DNA of 64,000 nucleotides, taken from NCBI GenBank assembly GCA_030544235.1, contig CM060465.1, positions 10,099,001 to 10,163,000 on the forward strand. The letters run 5' to 3'. Of the stretch, positions 35,434-48,305 are shown one piece after another (position 1 is the first letter of the stretch; each line of letters begins with the position of its first letter). This DNA comes from Lepturacanthus savala (lineage: Eukaryota > Chordata > Actinopteri > Scombriformes > Trichiuridae). A program made the position numbers and the translations under genes. The notes beneath the pieces are model-generated. The model was not told where the DNA came from. It did no database searches and saw only the letters and a program-made list of their open reading frames with translations.

Positions 35434-37744
35434 ATGTCTTTCTGGGGATGTAATTATTAAATCAGCGCACAAAAGGTAACAAAAAAAATATTGATTTGTT
35501 CCTGTAATCTATAAATATAAGGATGAATAGACTGACTGCAACAAATAGCTGTTTTGAGAATAGAATACAAATGAAAATCCTCCTCTTCTTCTCTTGTTCT
35601 CCATGCTGCTCTTTGAGTTGAGGTCACCTGAAGACTCTTTAATCCTCTGATATATGATTGAAATATTGTCCCAATTGTGACTGAAGGTGAGGTTAATCAG
35701 GTTCTTGCATTTTGAAAACCACTGATTTACAAATGTAAACAGTTTGCTGAATGATGCAATGTCTGTTTAGAGTTTTGCAAAAAATGTTTTTGGTTGATAT
35801 TTGAGGGAGGATAATGGAAAAGTACTTAGAGTTTAGCAGTTTGGAGCCATATTGTGGATACATGGAGTTTTCAGAGTGCATAGTTCTAGTTTTTTTCTGA
35901 TTCTGTTTAGAGTGAATCAATAAAGCCACAAAGAAGCCAAAAAAGTGGTTGATGAGATAAATTAGAAATTCACAGGGATCCCTTTTTCACTTTAGAAAAT
36001 GAGTCTGAGCTTCTGCTGCTGAAAAAAGATGATTCTGCTCTTTTGATATATGAGAGGAGCCGGGAGCGGAAGACAGAAAAATGGGGCTGAAGGAGTTAGA
36101 AGATGTGGGAAATATATGAGAAGAAACAGCAGGGAGGTGGAGGGAACAGGGAATGAGGGAGATAAAGAAGGACGGGACGGTGATGGATGTGAGCAAAGGA
36201 TCAGCGAGAAGATGTTAAAACAGGAGAAGACAGGAGGAGAGGTGATAAAGAGCAAGAGATGATGGAGGAGGTTGCAGGATGAGCAGGGCAGGGACGCTGG
36301 GTGCAGAAAGGGCGGACATGTCCTGACTAGAGGTAGCACGAGATAGGACCGAGACCTCCAGAGAACCATCCCTCCCCTCCCTCTCTACTCTGAGGCATCG
36401 GTAAAAAGCTTCTATAAATAGCTGCAACAGTGAGCACGCTCCTCCGCTCAGATAACCTATAAATACATGCAGCTTCTGTCACTTTGCATCCGCCGCTCTG
36501 GACGCTGCTGCCCCGCAGCGCCGCAGCCTGCGACAGGGAATCCTCCTCTGGAGACGTCAGAGGAGGCAAAGATAAAGATGTTGATGGGGGAACATGGCCG
36601 ATACGCGGCTCGGGACTGTGACAGGGAGAGAGATGACAGATGCTGCTGATAATGATCGCGGTAATGATCGTGGCGGGGATCGCGGGGATGTGTGGAAAAT
36701 GACCTTTTAACTCTGCTGCATGCAGGAGTTTTCATGCAGCGTGTTGTTACTGTGCAGGTTATGTAAATGCTAACTACTGCAGCACTTTAAGACAATTCAC
36801 AGATCAGATCCAGCTCTGTAACAACATGCAGAACAGGCTGTAAACACCACTGTTACTAAACGCATACATCTCTAAAGGAGTGGATTACTTTCATAATCAT
36901 TTGACATGATAAGAGCTACAGATTGTTATGTTTTCTATGCCAGATTTGCATTACAAAAACAAAATTCAAGATGATGTAAGTATTAGAGTTCACAGCAATG
37001 GCCATTGAAGGGATTAAAACCCTAAGCAAGATGCAATAAAACACACATTTATTGTAAAGTTCAAGTTTTCTCCTGTATTAACCAGAATAGAAATAAGCTA
37101 CCAGCAGCCTAAATCCACAGTAACCATTAATTTACACTAACATGTCGAAATCAGCTGCCTTACATTTTTCCATTTACATTTGTATAGATCCAATAAAGCT
37201 AACCTTCCCTTTTTTACAACATATTTCTTTGGATTAGACATGGCAGATTTTATGCTGTTTGCACACGGTGATAGTACTTTATACCTTAAATTAATTAAAT
37301 TTTCACTCATTTCCATGAATATGCGTAGGTCATTCATTTTACCAGTAGTTATGCTGTCAAATAGGGCTCCTACGAAAGGCAGAACATTCTGACTACTATC
37401 ATGAGCATCAATGCTCTCACTGAAGAATCACCATTATTTACTCATTCATATGAATATAAATGAATGAATGATGAATATGTGGTAGCATGACTCAGAGGTA
37501 GTCATGATGGATGAGGACAGAAAAAGGGACAAACAGAAGAAGCATTATAACAAACATTTATTTCAAAAATATATACACATTCACAGTATGCACAATATAT
37601 ACACAATTACACAATATACATATTTCCTAATATGTCAGATAATTCTTACAATATAAATCCAAAATACTGCCCAGCTTTCACAAAACCCATATATTTGTTC
37701 TACACCCCCTTCTGGTGGGAGTGGATTTACACACACACACAATC
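35434..37744. other. intron 2 sequence: purine-rich block 36045-36330 and GC patch 36470-36700
   Basis: 36045-36330 is strongly purine-rich (GGAGG, GAAGA phrases). 36470-36700 is CpG-containing and unique-looking, with near repeats of ATGATCG(C/T)GG at 36651-36690. No coding exon with splice support. 37565-37625 is ACACA/TATA-rich. Confidence 0.35.
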
Positions 37745-38147
37745 ATTTCTCATTTCCCTTTGCAGTGAACTCCAATTCAGTGCACTGACTTGTGCAGTGC
37801 GCAAAATTCAAGATGGCAGTACTGTCTACTGTACTACTTTTCAAAGACAACAACCAACCATCGGAGCCCTGATTGCTGAAACTTGACAGCTGATCGAATC
37901 CAACATTGTGTGCAGTAAACTGTGTTTTTTGGATTTACAGTCTATTTTTTGAGACATTTATGCTGGTATCAGCTCTGTAGATGCCTCCCTCACTTCATCT
38001 GCCTCCATTATTACTATTTATTGCTGCTACGCAACTTTCATTATCTCTTGCTATGTAGTTACATCGGTTCCGTAGTTAAATGTGTCAAGGGAGTGTCCAC
38101 AGTGCCCTACATTTTCACAGAAGTATGCAATTTGGGACATAGCATCG
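37745..38147. mobile_element. dispersed repeat C, copy 2
   Basis: Same orientation and block order as copy 1 at 34882-35433; ends AATTTGGGACATAGCAT. The two copies are clearly diverged, so the insertions are old. Confidence 0.6.
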
Positions 38148-39347
38148 GTGTTGTTTTATTTATTTTTATGTCATAAGCCTATTTAGACCTGTGATGGGGT
38201 TTACAAGTAAGTTAAAAAAAGGTGCAAAATTCCTTGCAAATTATGAGAAAACACCACCATTTGATCACAGAAATCACAAAAAAATGTGAAATCCTGGTGG
38301 GACTGCAATATACACACAATATACACAAAATACATCTATATATACATTATACACACTTGATCCAGGAAGGGAAATTCATCCCATTAGTGATGCCTGTAGG
38401 AGACGACATGCAACCTCCCTTTGAGCCTTTAACACGTCTTCAGGGTGTCTCCATTTTTCATAAACTGTTCAAAATGCAGTTTTAGGCATTCAGTTACATA
38501 TGACTGAATACATGTAAAAGAAAGAAGTTAATGGAAAAACTGAAACCTTTACCTCTAAAACTAAAATCCTACAGCTACTGCCGTTTTGCTGCTTGTCATG
38601 ATTAACATTTTTTGTTGTCTGTTTCTGTCTTTGGACTTCTCGGCCTGCCATCCTCAAATAGTTCCTATTATGGCATAAAAAGCAAGCGTATGCCATACAT
38701 GGGACACATTCTAATCACATACAAAAGGACTTACCAAGGACTTTAAACTTTTCTGTATTCTGCTGCAAATCTAACATCGTTGTTTACAGTGCATGCTTAA
38801 TTGGTCAAAGCATACAATAAAACCAATAAACTTTTGTTACTGACTTGCATTAAATAAGGCACTAGGTAGCTCAACTTGACGTTCAGGATGTTCACAGGAA
38901 ATGCTGTCTGAGCAAAAGATCTTTTGCAGAATGAGCCTTTACAGTAGTGCTTTGCAGTTGCTGTGGTGGGTTTAGCTGCAGCTCTCTAGTCTCTACATGT
39001 TTGCAGAGGGGTCACAAGCTTCATGCCATGGAAATCAATAATGTTTACAAAACCTAATATCTTGTATTCATGTAAAATGCAGGAGTGATGCTTCTATAGC
39101 TCCCGGAGGAGCTAAATATCTCACTGTAAACTGCTGCTGGTGGGTGATAGCATGTAGGTCTTAGGAAGACTGGCTCCTTTAAGATGCTGATGGGTAACCA
39201 TGGCAACATCAATGGCATAAAAAGATGTGTCAGTAATGCAGGGTTGTTGAATGTGTGTTTGAATAATCAGTGATAACAGTGATTATTGAAGTCAACAACA
39301 GAAACCCCCTGTATCAGAATGTAATGTACAGTTTAGATACTCTATTG
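38148..39347. other. intron 2 sequence with no recognised feature
   Basis: Nothing supported. Confidence 0.45.
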
Positions 39348-39500
39348 ATTATTGATTGTAAAGATATACCGTGGATTAAATACTGATTGAGTGATTGATT
39401 ATTGATTGTAAAGATATTTAATGGATTAATTACTGACTGTAAAGATACTCCGCCTGGAATATGGAATGATTATTAATTGTAAAAAATATACTGTGGATCG
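39348..39500. repeat. about 50-70-bp imperfect tandem repeat (three units)
   Basis: GATTATTGATTGTAAAGATAT recurs at about 39347, 39397 and 39467 (the last diverged), followed each time by a TGGATTAA/TGGATCGATTAC-like segment. Confidence 0.65.
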
Positions 39501-40170
39501 ATTACTTACTATTCTTACAAAGTGAGAATATTGAATTTTGAATATAGCTAAGTTTAGCCTTAATTGTTGCACTCTTTTTGATAGGACTTTCACTGAGAAT
39601 CTAAAACACTTGTATGAGGGTCATTGTGTCTTCATTCATAGTTTGACTAATGTTTTCTATTATCACAGACATGTAAGAGACGTTGTTTTTACCTACATAT
39701 TTTGATGGTAACATAAGATGTACGTAGTTTGTTGGTGCAACACCAGCCCTTTTATGTGACCCTCTGAAGAAGATGGAAGTTACCGTCAGAGGTTCCAGTC
39801 ATTAGAGAATCTAAAATCATCACTGAACATATGAACTTTAATTCTAGCCTCTTTTGCAGGAGGCAAAGCCAAGCTCATAGTTTTTCTACATTTTTGGTTT
39901 GTTTATCTGCAACAGAATCACAGGTTTTGTTTATCTACTGGTAAAGAAGCTCCGTTCCGCTGTCCCTGAACTGACTAAATAATTAGTTAGTGCAGGTTTA
40001 CAAAAAATCCCTCAGTGAATCCTTTTTGTTAAGGAACAGAAGAAAATAGTTTGAGTTCTGTGTGAAGAGATTTGAAAAAGTGACCTAGGCTTTAGAAATG
40101 AAACGTCTCATCATCAAGGTGTAAGCAGTTTATTTTTCTTCTTCATAGAAGGAAGAAGCATAGGTAAAAC
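39501..40170. other. intron 2 sequence with no recognised feature
   Basis: Nothing supported. Confidence 0.45.
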
Positions 40171-40370
40171 GATCTATACACACATACAGAAACACACACA
40201 CACAGAGAATCATACACATACAGAATCACACACATACACACACACAAATACAATATAACACTCACACACACACACAATATAGCATACACGCAAACACAGT
40301 TATATAGCACACACAGCAGTAATACACACACACGATATAACACAGACTTTCTCACACACCTACACACACA
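40171..40370. repeat. interrupted CA-rich repeat
   Basis: CACACA runs separated by ATA/AGA/GAAT interruptions over 200 bases. Confidence 0.85.
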
Positions 40371-41628
40371 GATGCCAGCTTTTCTGTAATAATACTGAGC
40401 TGCTCTTTTAGTCTTAATTGATAAAACACATTATTTTACTTCCTGATTTTGATTCCTGATGCTTTGGCACAATTGTTTTTGTAACATTTATGCCAATGAA
40501 ACTAATTAGAATGAACTGAATTAATGTCCTTTTAAAGAGCTGAAAGAGATAAAAGCATCATCATCATCATCAGACTGGTTCCTGGACCATGAGAGTGACA
40601 GCTGAGGCCTCAAGTTGCCATCAGGTGAAGGTTTGAGTGTCTTCTCCTCCAAACCATCACTCAGCTTCATCTGGGAATGTTTCCTGTCTTCATCACAAGC
40701 GACCAAATTCTCCCACCTCCTGTCTGTGTTTCATTTTTAATTTGACTTTAGCTGAAAAATAAAATTCACATCCCAGAAAAAAATGTTCTGAAATTGAAGG
40801 AAGAATATTTCTTTTCATTCCTGTTGGTTTGCTGTCATAGTTTTTCTGTATAAATGGGCCCTAAAACCCCAATTTGGTTATTTTAAAACGGTTGTCAGGA
40901 CGATAATCACAAAGCTGAACGATGTGATGAAGACGGGATTAATTTCTTGTGGTAGAATGACTGTGCATCAACTTGAAGTCAGAAACGCACCCTGTTTATG
41001 TAGGAATGTACGTGTGTGTGTTTTACACTGTCGCATTGATTATTCTGTTTGTGTGTTGAAGTTTAATAGGCTGAACTGATAAATTAATAATGGGAGTGTT
41101 ACGCGGCTTTCTGTGTGGAGGTTTGTATGCTCGCCTCTCGAGCAGAGAGAGAAACACATCATCCCCACAGGGACTCTCGCTCCTTAAAGGGGTGATTTGC
41201 CTGCTGGCTCTCTGGTGTTAAAGGGCTGGCTGACATGCTTTGATGTGGTTCTGTGCTCCCTGCAGTTTGATTGACACTCTGGATTAACGTTGCTCTATAG
41301 ATGAAAGAAACTGCGAGGGAATGATATGAATTTTCTGAAAAGAAAATAGCAAATATTGAACGTGATTAATTAATTTTTCATGTTTGCAAAGTGCCCTCTG
41401 TGTGAAGCGGTGGACAGGTATCACCTTGTCTCTGCGTGATCCTCAGCAGCTCATCACACAATAAGCTGCTGTTTTTTTCTTCATTTGTGCCTTTATTGGA
41501 TGGAGGACGGTGAAGCATCTGATCCTGCAGCCACATGTCACTGAGGCTGTCACCACATTAGATTTTCACTAAAAGATTATAGCGACCAAAAAAAAAAAAA
41601 AAAACAATAACAGTATTATTGTTATAAC
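40371..41628. other. intron 2 unique sequence
   Basis: (ATC)n of six units at 40556-40572, and an A-run at 41587-41604. 41040-41300 is balanced, CpG-containing and unique-looking. No coding exon. Confidence 0.35.
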
Positions 41629-42025
41629 TTAGTGCTGGGCGATAGAAAAGTGTCTGTTGTGTCGTTTCTCTTCTGTAGTTTCTATAGTTTCAAAGTGTCA
41701 AAGTGAGGTGGAACAGGCCGGACCGGAACACCATCCCGCTAAAACATTCAGGCCCGGAATGCTGTTCCATTAAGAAACAAAATCAGCTGTCAGAATCTCA
41801 TATTAAATAACCTGTCACAAACAAAAACCTGCAAGAACAAAACAATCTATTGATGTTACATTAACATACACAAGTGTAGTCTGCTAGTTCCATTTATTAA
41901 TAAAGTGTTAATAGTTCCGGCGTGTTAGTGAAAGGAATGGGGAACAACATGTTTCTGATTGACTGACAGTGTCATATGGGCACTTTTTAGCATCTTTCGT
42001 TCTGATTTGAATTGAATCAACGTTT

Positions 42026-42547
42026 TGTGATGGCCACACTACATAGGGGTATGTCCACCTCCGATCAGGGACAGCTATGGGGCGTGTCAGGCAGGGAGTG
42101 TACTTCCCTGCTGGTAGGTGAAAAACTGCTATTCCTTCCACTCACCAACCAGGAGGAGCAGGTCCAGCTGCAGGGAATCGACAGTCAGTGGGAGGAAGAT
42201 AAAGGAGGCAGAGAGAGAGAGCCAGAAGAGATTGGATTTAAGTTGTTAAGTGTTTTGTTGGACCAACTGTTTAGTTTCCTTTGGCTTCGGACTAAGTGGA
42301 TCTTTTTTTGTTCTTGAAGTTTAAAGGGGCCGAAGGCAGATCGGGACATTTCTTCGGGGGAAAACCCCACATTAGGTCAACCACCTCTCCAACCTTGGAC
42401 TCAGAATCAGGAGTGACCCAGACTCTCACTGCCCCTGCTGACCTCTGACCTCGAGCGAACCAAAGCTCTTCACGTCCTGGATGCCACTCCAGCCTGCCCT
42501 CTTGTACTTAAATAAACAAACCACCATTATTAATGATTATTGCCTCC
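42026..42547 (+). mobile_element. possible solo LTR inside the 41.6-42.9 kb element
   Basis: Begins TGTGATGGCC, ends TGCCTCCA (TG...CA), and has an AATAAA signal at 42511-42516 close to its 3' end. Its GC content is higher than the flanks. No matching five-base target duplication was found at these limits, so the boundaries or the LTR call may be wrong. Confidence 0.28.
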
Positions 42548-42758
42548 ATTATTTCTCCAGCCTGCTATATTTATTATGGAAGGGGGGAAAATAAGGGAAA
42601 AAGGAAAGAAGGGTAAAATTGTTGGTAAAATGCAACGCAAAATAAGTGATAATGAAAATCACAGACAGTTAAAAACACTGTGGCAAAAGTTAACAGCAAC
42701 AGCAACAGATGATTTAGAGATACAAAGATTAACTAAAACATTCTTTATTGTGGTATGC

Positions 42759-42766
<8 letters not shown>

Positions 42767-42832
<66 letters not shown>
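42767..42832. repeat. (TA)n microsatellite
   Basis: About 33 perfect TA repeats. Confidence 0.97.
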
Positions 42833-42836
<4 letters not shown>

Positions 42837-42902
42837 GATATGTATATATAAATTATCCATATTGTGATATATAATTTTTTCCATATCACCCACCACTATT
42901 AT

Positions 42903-45900
42903 AGCTATATGAATTAAAAATAAAATAAAAAAATAAAATAAAAATGCTATACAAAGTCATCTTTAACTTTGTGAACAGGATTACAGAAAAACTGCTAGAC
43001 TACATGGTGTTAGATTCAGAATCAGCCAAGAACAAACCCATTACATTTTGGGACAGGTCCCACTCAGCAACTTAGCATGGTAATAATTTTGGTGTTTTAG
43101 TGGCTGTTACTGGCTCCTGCTGGTTAATGGAATGTTAATAGTTGAATGAACAATTGATAGAACTGTGTCCTGGTGCCTCAGCTACAGCCTCCATCCTGAT
43201 AGTTTGAGAAATTAAACCAGACATCGGTTGTGCTAGAAGACTGAGCGATGACCTGAGGGACAGTTGGTAACCTTCTAGTTTATTGTGTGTTTTGACTCTT
43301 TTTCACAAAATGTAGTGAAGAGAGAGTCTGGAACCATAACTGTAGAAAAGTACAGTGGCCCTGAGAGCACAGCACACGAATGTCCATCAATTTTGACACA
43401 ATATGTGTCGCATTTAGAAAACAACAAAATAGCACATTCAACCTGAGATTAGCACATTTTTAAATATTATTTTTAATCACACAACAGATCCACAAGCGTG
43501 TGAAACACTGAGACAAAGCCAGAACAGAAAGAAATGATTTAAGAATGATAATGATTTTATGTGCATTGGTAACACAATATCAATGTTCCCAAAGTATATT
43601 ACAATAATCATCAATATTGGTATATCACTACAGCCTTGTGTGGTAACACAGTAAATATTTATCTACCAGGGAGCTTCTAAAGGAACAACATACTTCTGAA
43701 TCCTTTTTCCTTAGTGATCCTGTCTCTAGTTTCTCGGCCTGTGCTTCTAACATCAGTGATGAGCAGGTGCTCAGTGAGCCACTCGTCCTCAGAGAGCTCA
43801 ACTGTTCACTCTTTACCTCTCCACACACACACAGCTGCACACACACCGCATACCGAACATGACACACCAGCTCCCAGTGTGTGTGAGTGTGTGTGTGTGC
43901 GTGCATCACCGTGACCCCCACCGTGGTTCTATGTCAGTCAGTGCTGCAGACTAATAAAGCCGCTGATTTCCATCACCACAGGAAGCACCTGAGTACAGGG
44001 GCAATTTCTCAAAGTCACCCAGGCAGCATCTCCGCAGACGTTGATCAGATGAGCAACACGTCTGCCTTTGTAGCAACGAGTGAACCTGACAGACAGAAAC
44101 TCCAGACGTGATGATGGGAGATCTCCTAGCCTACCTGTCCTCTGGGGATTTCTAAATGTAAGATGGTTGCTTTCACAGCAGCGAGAACAGCTAATAAAGC
44201 TACAACCCTTACGGTACATCAGCATGCCTTCACAGAAATGTTGCCCTCCTCTCTTACATCAGAGCAGCGTAGCGTCATCAACACCAAACACCAAGGACAC
44301 ATAACAGAGGAACAGAAAAAATATGTTGAAAAGCTGCTGTGTAGCAGGGTGTAAAACAAATGAATAAATTAAACCAAACGCATAAATCTAGAGAGCACTG
44401 AGCCTAATGCTACCTGCTGATTCAGCAAATATGTTTAAATGCCCAGATTAACGAAGTCCGACCACTTTGTTGGGTCATCGATCCACTTGGACAGAGGGAG
44501 GCTCTGGGCAGCTGATTTACCAACCTTCATTTATTCAGACCAGGCAGCAACATAATTACTAGACAAAAACAGGTTTGTTTAACAGTAAATGAATTCTGGA
44601 GCAGTTTATGCCACACAATGTCATTGTCCCTGATTCAATTCTGACCTGCAACCTGTGCTGCAGGTCTTATCCTCCCCCGTCTCTCTCTGTCCTTGTTTCC
44701 TAAATAAAGGCAAAAAGCCTCAAAAAATAAACCTTTACAAAAAACAGTAAATGAATTCTGCAGCGACAGCTGTCTGTCATTGAGTGAAGCGTTTAGAGGC
44801 CAAGGTAGACAGGAAAGACTTTTTAAAATCTGAAGTTATATCAGGTTTTAGTTGACTGGTTGTTACCTTCTCCTGTAAATTACATCTATTTATTTTTGAG
44901 TCTTATTTTTTGGCTTCATCTCTTCATCACTTTGTTGTAATCATTGACAGGTCATCGTTACAAATGCAGGCTGTGATGCCAAAGCTCAAATACACAGAGC
45001 TCTGATGAATTTTCATGGAAATATCCAAACATGTAGAGATGAATCGATCCAACTTGTTCTATTCCAAGGCTGAGTGTAGGCTGATATACTGAGCACAGAT
45101 CCAACATCAGTTCCCTCTTTGCCAAATTTAAATGTGTCACCTGGAGCTCACTGGAATAGTTTGTATGTCAACAGGAGACTGTTGCTGTTTTCCTAATAAA
45201 AATCGAGACGTTCAAACACCACTGTTTGTTTCAGTGAGAAGTTTCAGTGGGAAGTTACTGCCTCTGTTTCTCTGGGCAGTTTCAATTTTAATATGAGCTA
45301 TTAATGAAAGAGATTTTATATACTCACAGTGTGACAGCACAGCCAGTGTGACATGGTTTGTTATTACTGCAGGTGTAGAGGATTAAATAACCAAAGAGCT
45401 GTCTGTGCTGTACCAGCTGACAGGCCACCACATACACTAAATGTTTTCTGGTTGGTAACAACAAGAAAGAAGCAGCCTCACCTGAACCCAACTGAGCTCA
45501 TTTCCTGTGTAGTGGTTCACTCAACAAACAGATGCAGACAGAAACTAAAACACTTCAGGGATCATTTTATTTGACATGGAAATCAGAAAAGCATCAGAAC
45601 TACAACACATAGTTATGCAAAGACACCAAATGCACTGAATTTTGTGCTTAAAATGAAACCCAAATGTACTTTTTTGTTTCTAATTTTATTTATTTATTTT
45701 GTTTATGTATGTCTTGTGTTTTCTTTATGTTTCTGAGCGGTTGGGATGATGGATGGGGTGGAGGAAGGTGTTGTTTTAATGACATTTTATTATACCTATT
45801 ATACATCTTATTTCCCTGTTAACACACTTTACAAGTGGAAAATATATATTGGAATATGGTCTTGTAGTTTATATTTGACATTTGTATAACACCAGTTTCA

Positions 45901-46109
45901 GGCTTCTTTAAAACAAGATTACAAAGTAATACAGATACAACAAAGGAAAGAAAGGAAAGAAATATGTAAATGTCACAAAAACATAAGAAAAACAAACAAA
46001 AAAAAGGTCTGACAACAATATTGTTTCTCTTTTAACCACGATTTAATGGGAAATGGGTATGAGACAATAACAAAGCTGAAACAAAAATTCAATAATTATT
46101 TAATAAATA
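42903..46109. other. intron 2 sequence with no recognised feature
   Basis: A small CA run at 43824-43845 and TG at 43879-43898. Overlapping short frames on both strands at 43.6-44.4 kb show no family resemblance. 45950-46010 is A-rich. Confidence 0.4.
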
Positions 46110-46483
46110 TGTGTGCAAATTAGGGGCGACATGGTGGTGCAGGGGTCAGCGCTGTTGCCTCACAGCAAGAAGGTTGCAGGTTCAAGACCTCCTTGGTCCT
46201 GGGTCTGGGACCTTTCTGTGTGGAGTTTGCATGTTCTCCCCGTGTCTGCGTGGGTTTTCACCAGGTACTCCGGCTTCCTCCCACAGTCCAAAAACATGCT
46301 GAGGTTAATTGGAAACTCTAAATTGCCCGTAGGTGTGTGTGAATGGTGCCCCACGATTGGCTGGCGACCATCTGAGGTGTATCCCTGCCTCTTGCCGTAA
46401 CGCGCTGGGATAGGCTCCAGCAGACCCTGTGACCCTCATGAGGAATAAGCAGGTATAGAAAATGACTGACTGTGTGCAAATTA
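46110..46483 (+). mobile_element. full-length SINE with tRNA-type promoter and 13-bp target duplication
   Basis: The body 46123-46470 is flanked by perfect TGTGTGCAAATTA duplications (46110-46122 and 46471-46483). The 5' end has an A-box-like TGGTGCAGGGG (46134-46144) and an exact B-box GGTTCAAGACC (46179-46189) about 35 bases apart, as in tRNA-derived pol III promoters. The body contains GCATGTTCTCCCCGTGTCTG, AATTGCCCGTAGGTGTG and CCAGCAGACC, and ends AGAAAATGACTGAC. Other copies in this window are at 21216 (truncated) and 61867 (antisense). Open frames across it are not genes. Confidence 0.92.
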
Positions 46484-47140
46484 ACAACAAACAAAAACTT
46501 GAGATTATAGCACTTTTGAAACCACTAACAACAAAATATGTATGAAAATCTAGTGTATGACACAATTTCAGATTGCTTAAAAAGTGCAATTTACATGTGC
46601 AAGTAAAGTTTACTTTAACAGTTGTAACTGTTTATTTGTACACATAATTACACTTTTCAAGCAGTTACGAGCAGTGACGAGCAGAACAGGTAGACAGTAA
46701 AATCTAGGTGTTGGATAATTGGCTTCGTAGCAGAGGAGATGATAGATGGTGCAGTAACATTGAAATGAAGAGATGCACTATTCAGCCTCATCACAATGCA
46801 ACCTTATTTTAGCCTACTTATGCATGTGGGGATACAGAATGTTTTTTGTTGTTTTGTTTTGTTTTTCAGAGGGATGTCGGTGAGGCGAGGGGCATTTGTT
46901 GTAGAGGCATTCGCCTTCACTATAAAGTTCTGCGGGAAACCTTGGATGTTGACTGCAGACCTTCATCTCAGCTCAATCAGACTCTAAAACCCTTAGATTT
47001 TATTCATACCATAGATAGTAATCTGCCATTAGTGTTTTAGCTCAGTGTATCTTTGACTAAGCCTGCAGCAGCCTGATCTAACATGTGTCCCCCACACTCT
47101 GTCAAACCCAAGAGTCATTTAGAAAAGAGAGGGGACATCC
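46484..47140. other. intron 2 sequence with no recognised feature
   Basis: Nothing supported. Confidence 0.45.
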
Positions 47141-47210
47141 GAGTCTCCCAGTGCTCCCAGTCCCACCAGTCCTCTCAGTCCCCCCAGTCCCTCCAATCCT
47201 CCCAATTTCC
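47141..47210. repeat. short CCCAGTCC-type tandem repeat
   Basis: Imperfect 9-10-base units (CTCCCAGTC, CCACCAGTC, TCTCAGTCC, CCCCAGTCC, CTCCAATCC) over 70 bases. Confidence 0.75.
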
Positions 47211-47669
47211 TACCCCCCTGCAGCCTGCAGCCTCCAGCATGCAGCTGTAACAGCAGCTGAATGAGGTAACCAGGTGTGAGCTCTCAGTGGCCAAGCTGTG
47301 ACATTAATTGATTGATGAAGTGCGACCAGCGAGACGCTGAGACCTGCAGCTCGGTGGTCCTGAAGGAATCTGAGCCGAGGACCATCGAGACCTGAGAAAG
47401 TGCTGCATATGCACACCGGCCAAGTGTCACATCTGATAGAAATATCATCTCTGTACAGATAATGGAGATGTTCCAGCTTGTTACCATGGCAAGAGTGTTG
47501 CCAGGCAATGACGTTTTGTCGTGGTAGAGGACGCTCCTGTCACTGTTGCCATATTGCGTCGCTGCATCTGTAACCTCGGCTTTGTAGTGTAAATAAGGAT
47601 GGCCGACTGTGTGTGTGTGTTCCATTGTACGTCTCCTACAGACCTGCTTTCACACTCCACATCTGCCAA

Positions 47670-48305
47670 CCAGGGAGGAGGAGGAGGAGGAGGTAGAGAA
47701 TGAGGTAGAGGCGGAAGGCGAACAGTGAGAGTGAATGACACATGAGACCAAAAGTGCGAGACAGCACTTGAAGCAGAGACAAAGGAAGAGAGGATAAGGA
47801 GGGGATGAGGAATAGGATTAGAAAACACAGAGAGGTAGTGATGAGGATAGAGCAGCAAGAAATGGAGGAAAGAGGAATGAGGAGCAAGAGAAAGAATATT
47901 GGAGGGTGATGTGAAAAAAACAAGATGGCAGGTCGTCAAGTAGGAGCTAGTAGGAAGGGAGGGAGAGAAGGTAGGTTAGAGATATGTAGGGAAATGGGAA
48001 GAAGTAAGTAGGTAAGTGGGAGGGAGTTTGGTAATAGGTAGTAGGGAGAGAGGTAGCTTGGTTGGTAGGAAGGTAGGTCAGGGGTAAGTAGGGACATAGG
48101 AAGTAGAGAGGGAGGTAGGGAGAAGTTTAGTAGAGAGGAGGTAGGAGGGTTGGGGGCAGAGGTCAGGAGTGAGTTATGGGGGTATTGGAAGAAGGTAGGG
48201 AGCAGTATGGATTTTGGGAGAGGTGGGTAGGATGGAGAATATAAGTAGACGGTAGGAGGTAGGGAGGTGATAGGGGTTAGGAGGTATGGAGGGAGGAGAT
48301 ATATG
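47670..48305. repeat. purine-rich (GGTAGG/GGGA) tract, about 630 bp
   Basis: The + strand is overwhelmingly A/G/T with few C. It begins with (GGA)n at 47672-47692. From 47940 it is dominated by GGTAGG, GTAGGGAG and GGGAGG phrases. The long minus-strand frames rich in L, P, S and Y are by-products of this composition. Confidence 0.85.

Larger units (their letters stand above)
41629..42899. mobile_element. decayed DNA transposon with AGTG(C/G)TGGG(C/T)GATA ends, carrying a later insertion
   Basis: The left end TTAGTGCTGGGCGATAGAAAA (41629) matches the reverse complement of the right end CCATATCACCCACCACTAT (42881-42899) at most positions. The GTG-TGGG-GATAT ends are those of a common fish repeat. 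The element includes a (TA)n run at 42767-42832 and, near 42026-42547, sequence of different character that may be an LTR. No intact frame. Confidence 0.5.

Noticed and set aside
36045..36369. Minus-strand 125-aa frame
   Set aside because: Opposite a purine-rich stretch; biased composition explains the lack of stops.
40143..40367. CVCV-like 74-aa minus-strand frame
   Set aside because: CA-rich repeat translation.
46111..46400. Frames of 63-95 aa, repeated in antisense at 62011-62293 with almost the same translation
   Set aside because: They are SINE sequence; the shared protein reflects the repeat, not a gene.
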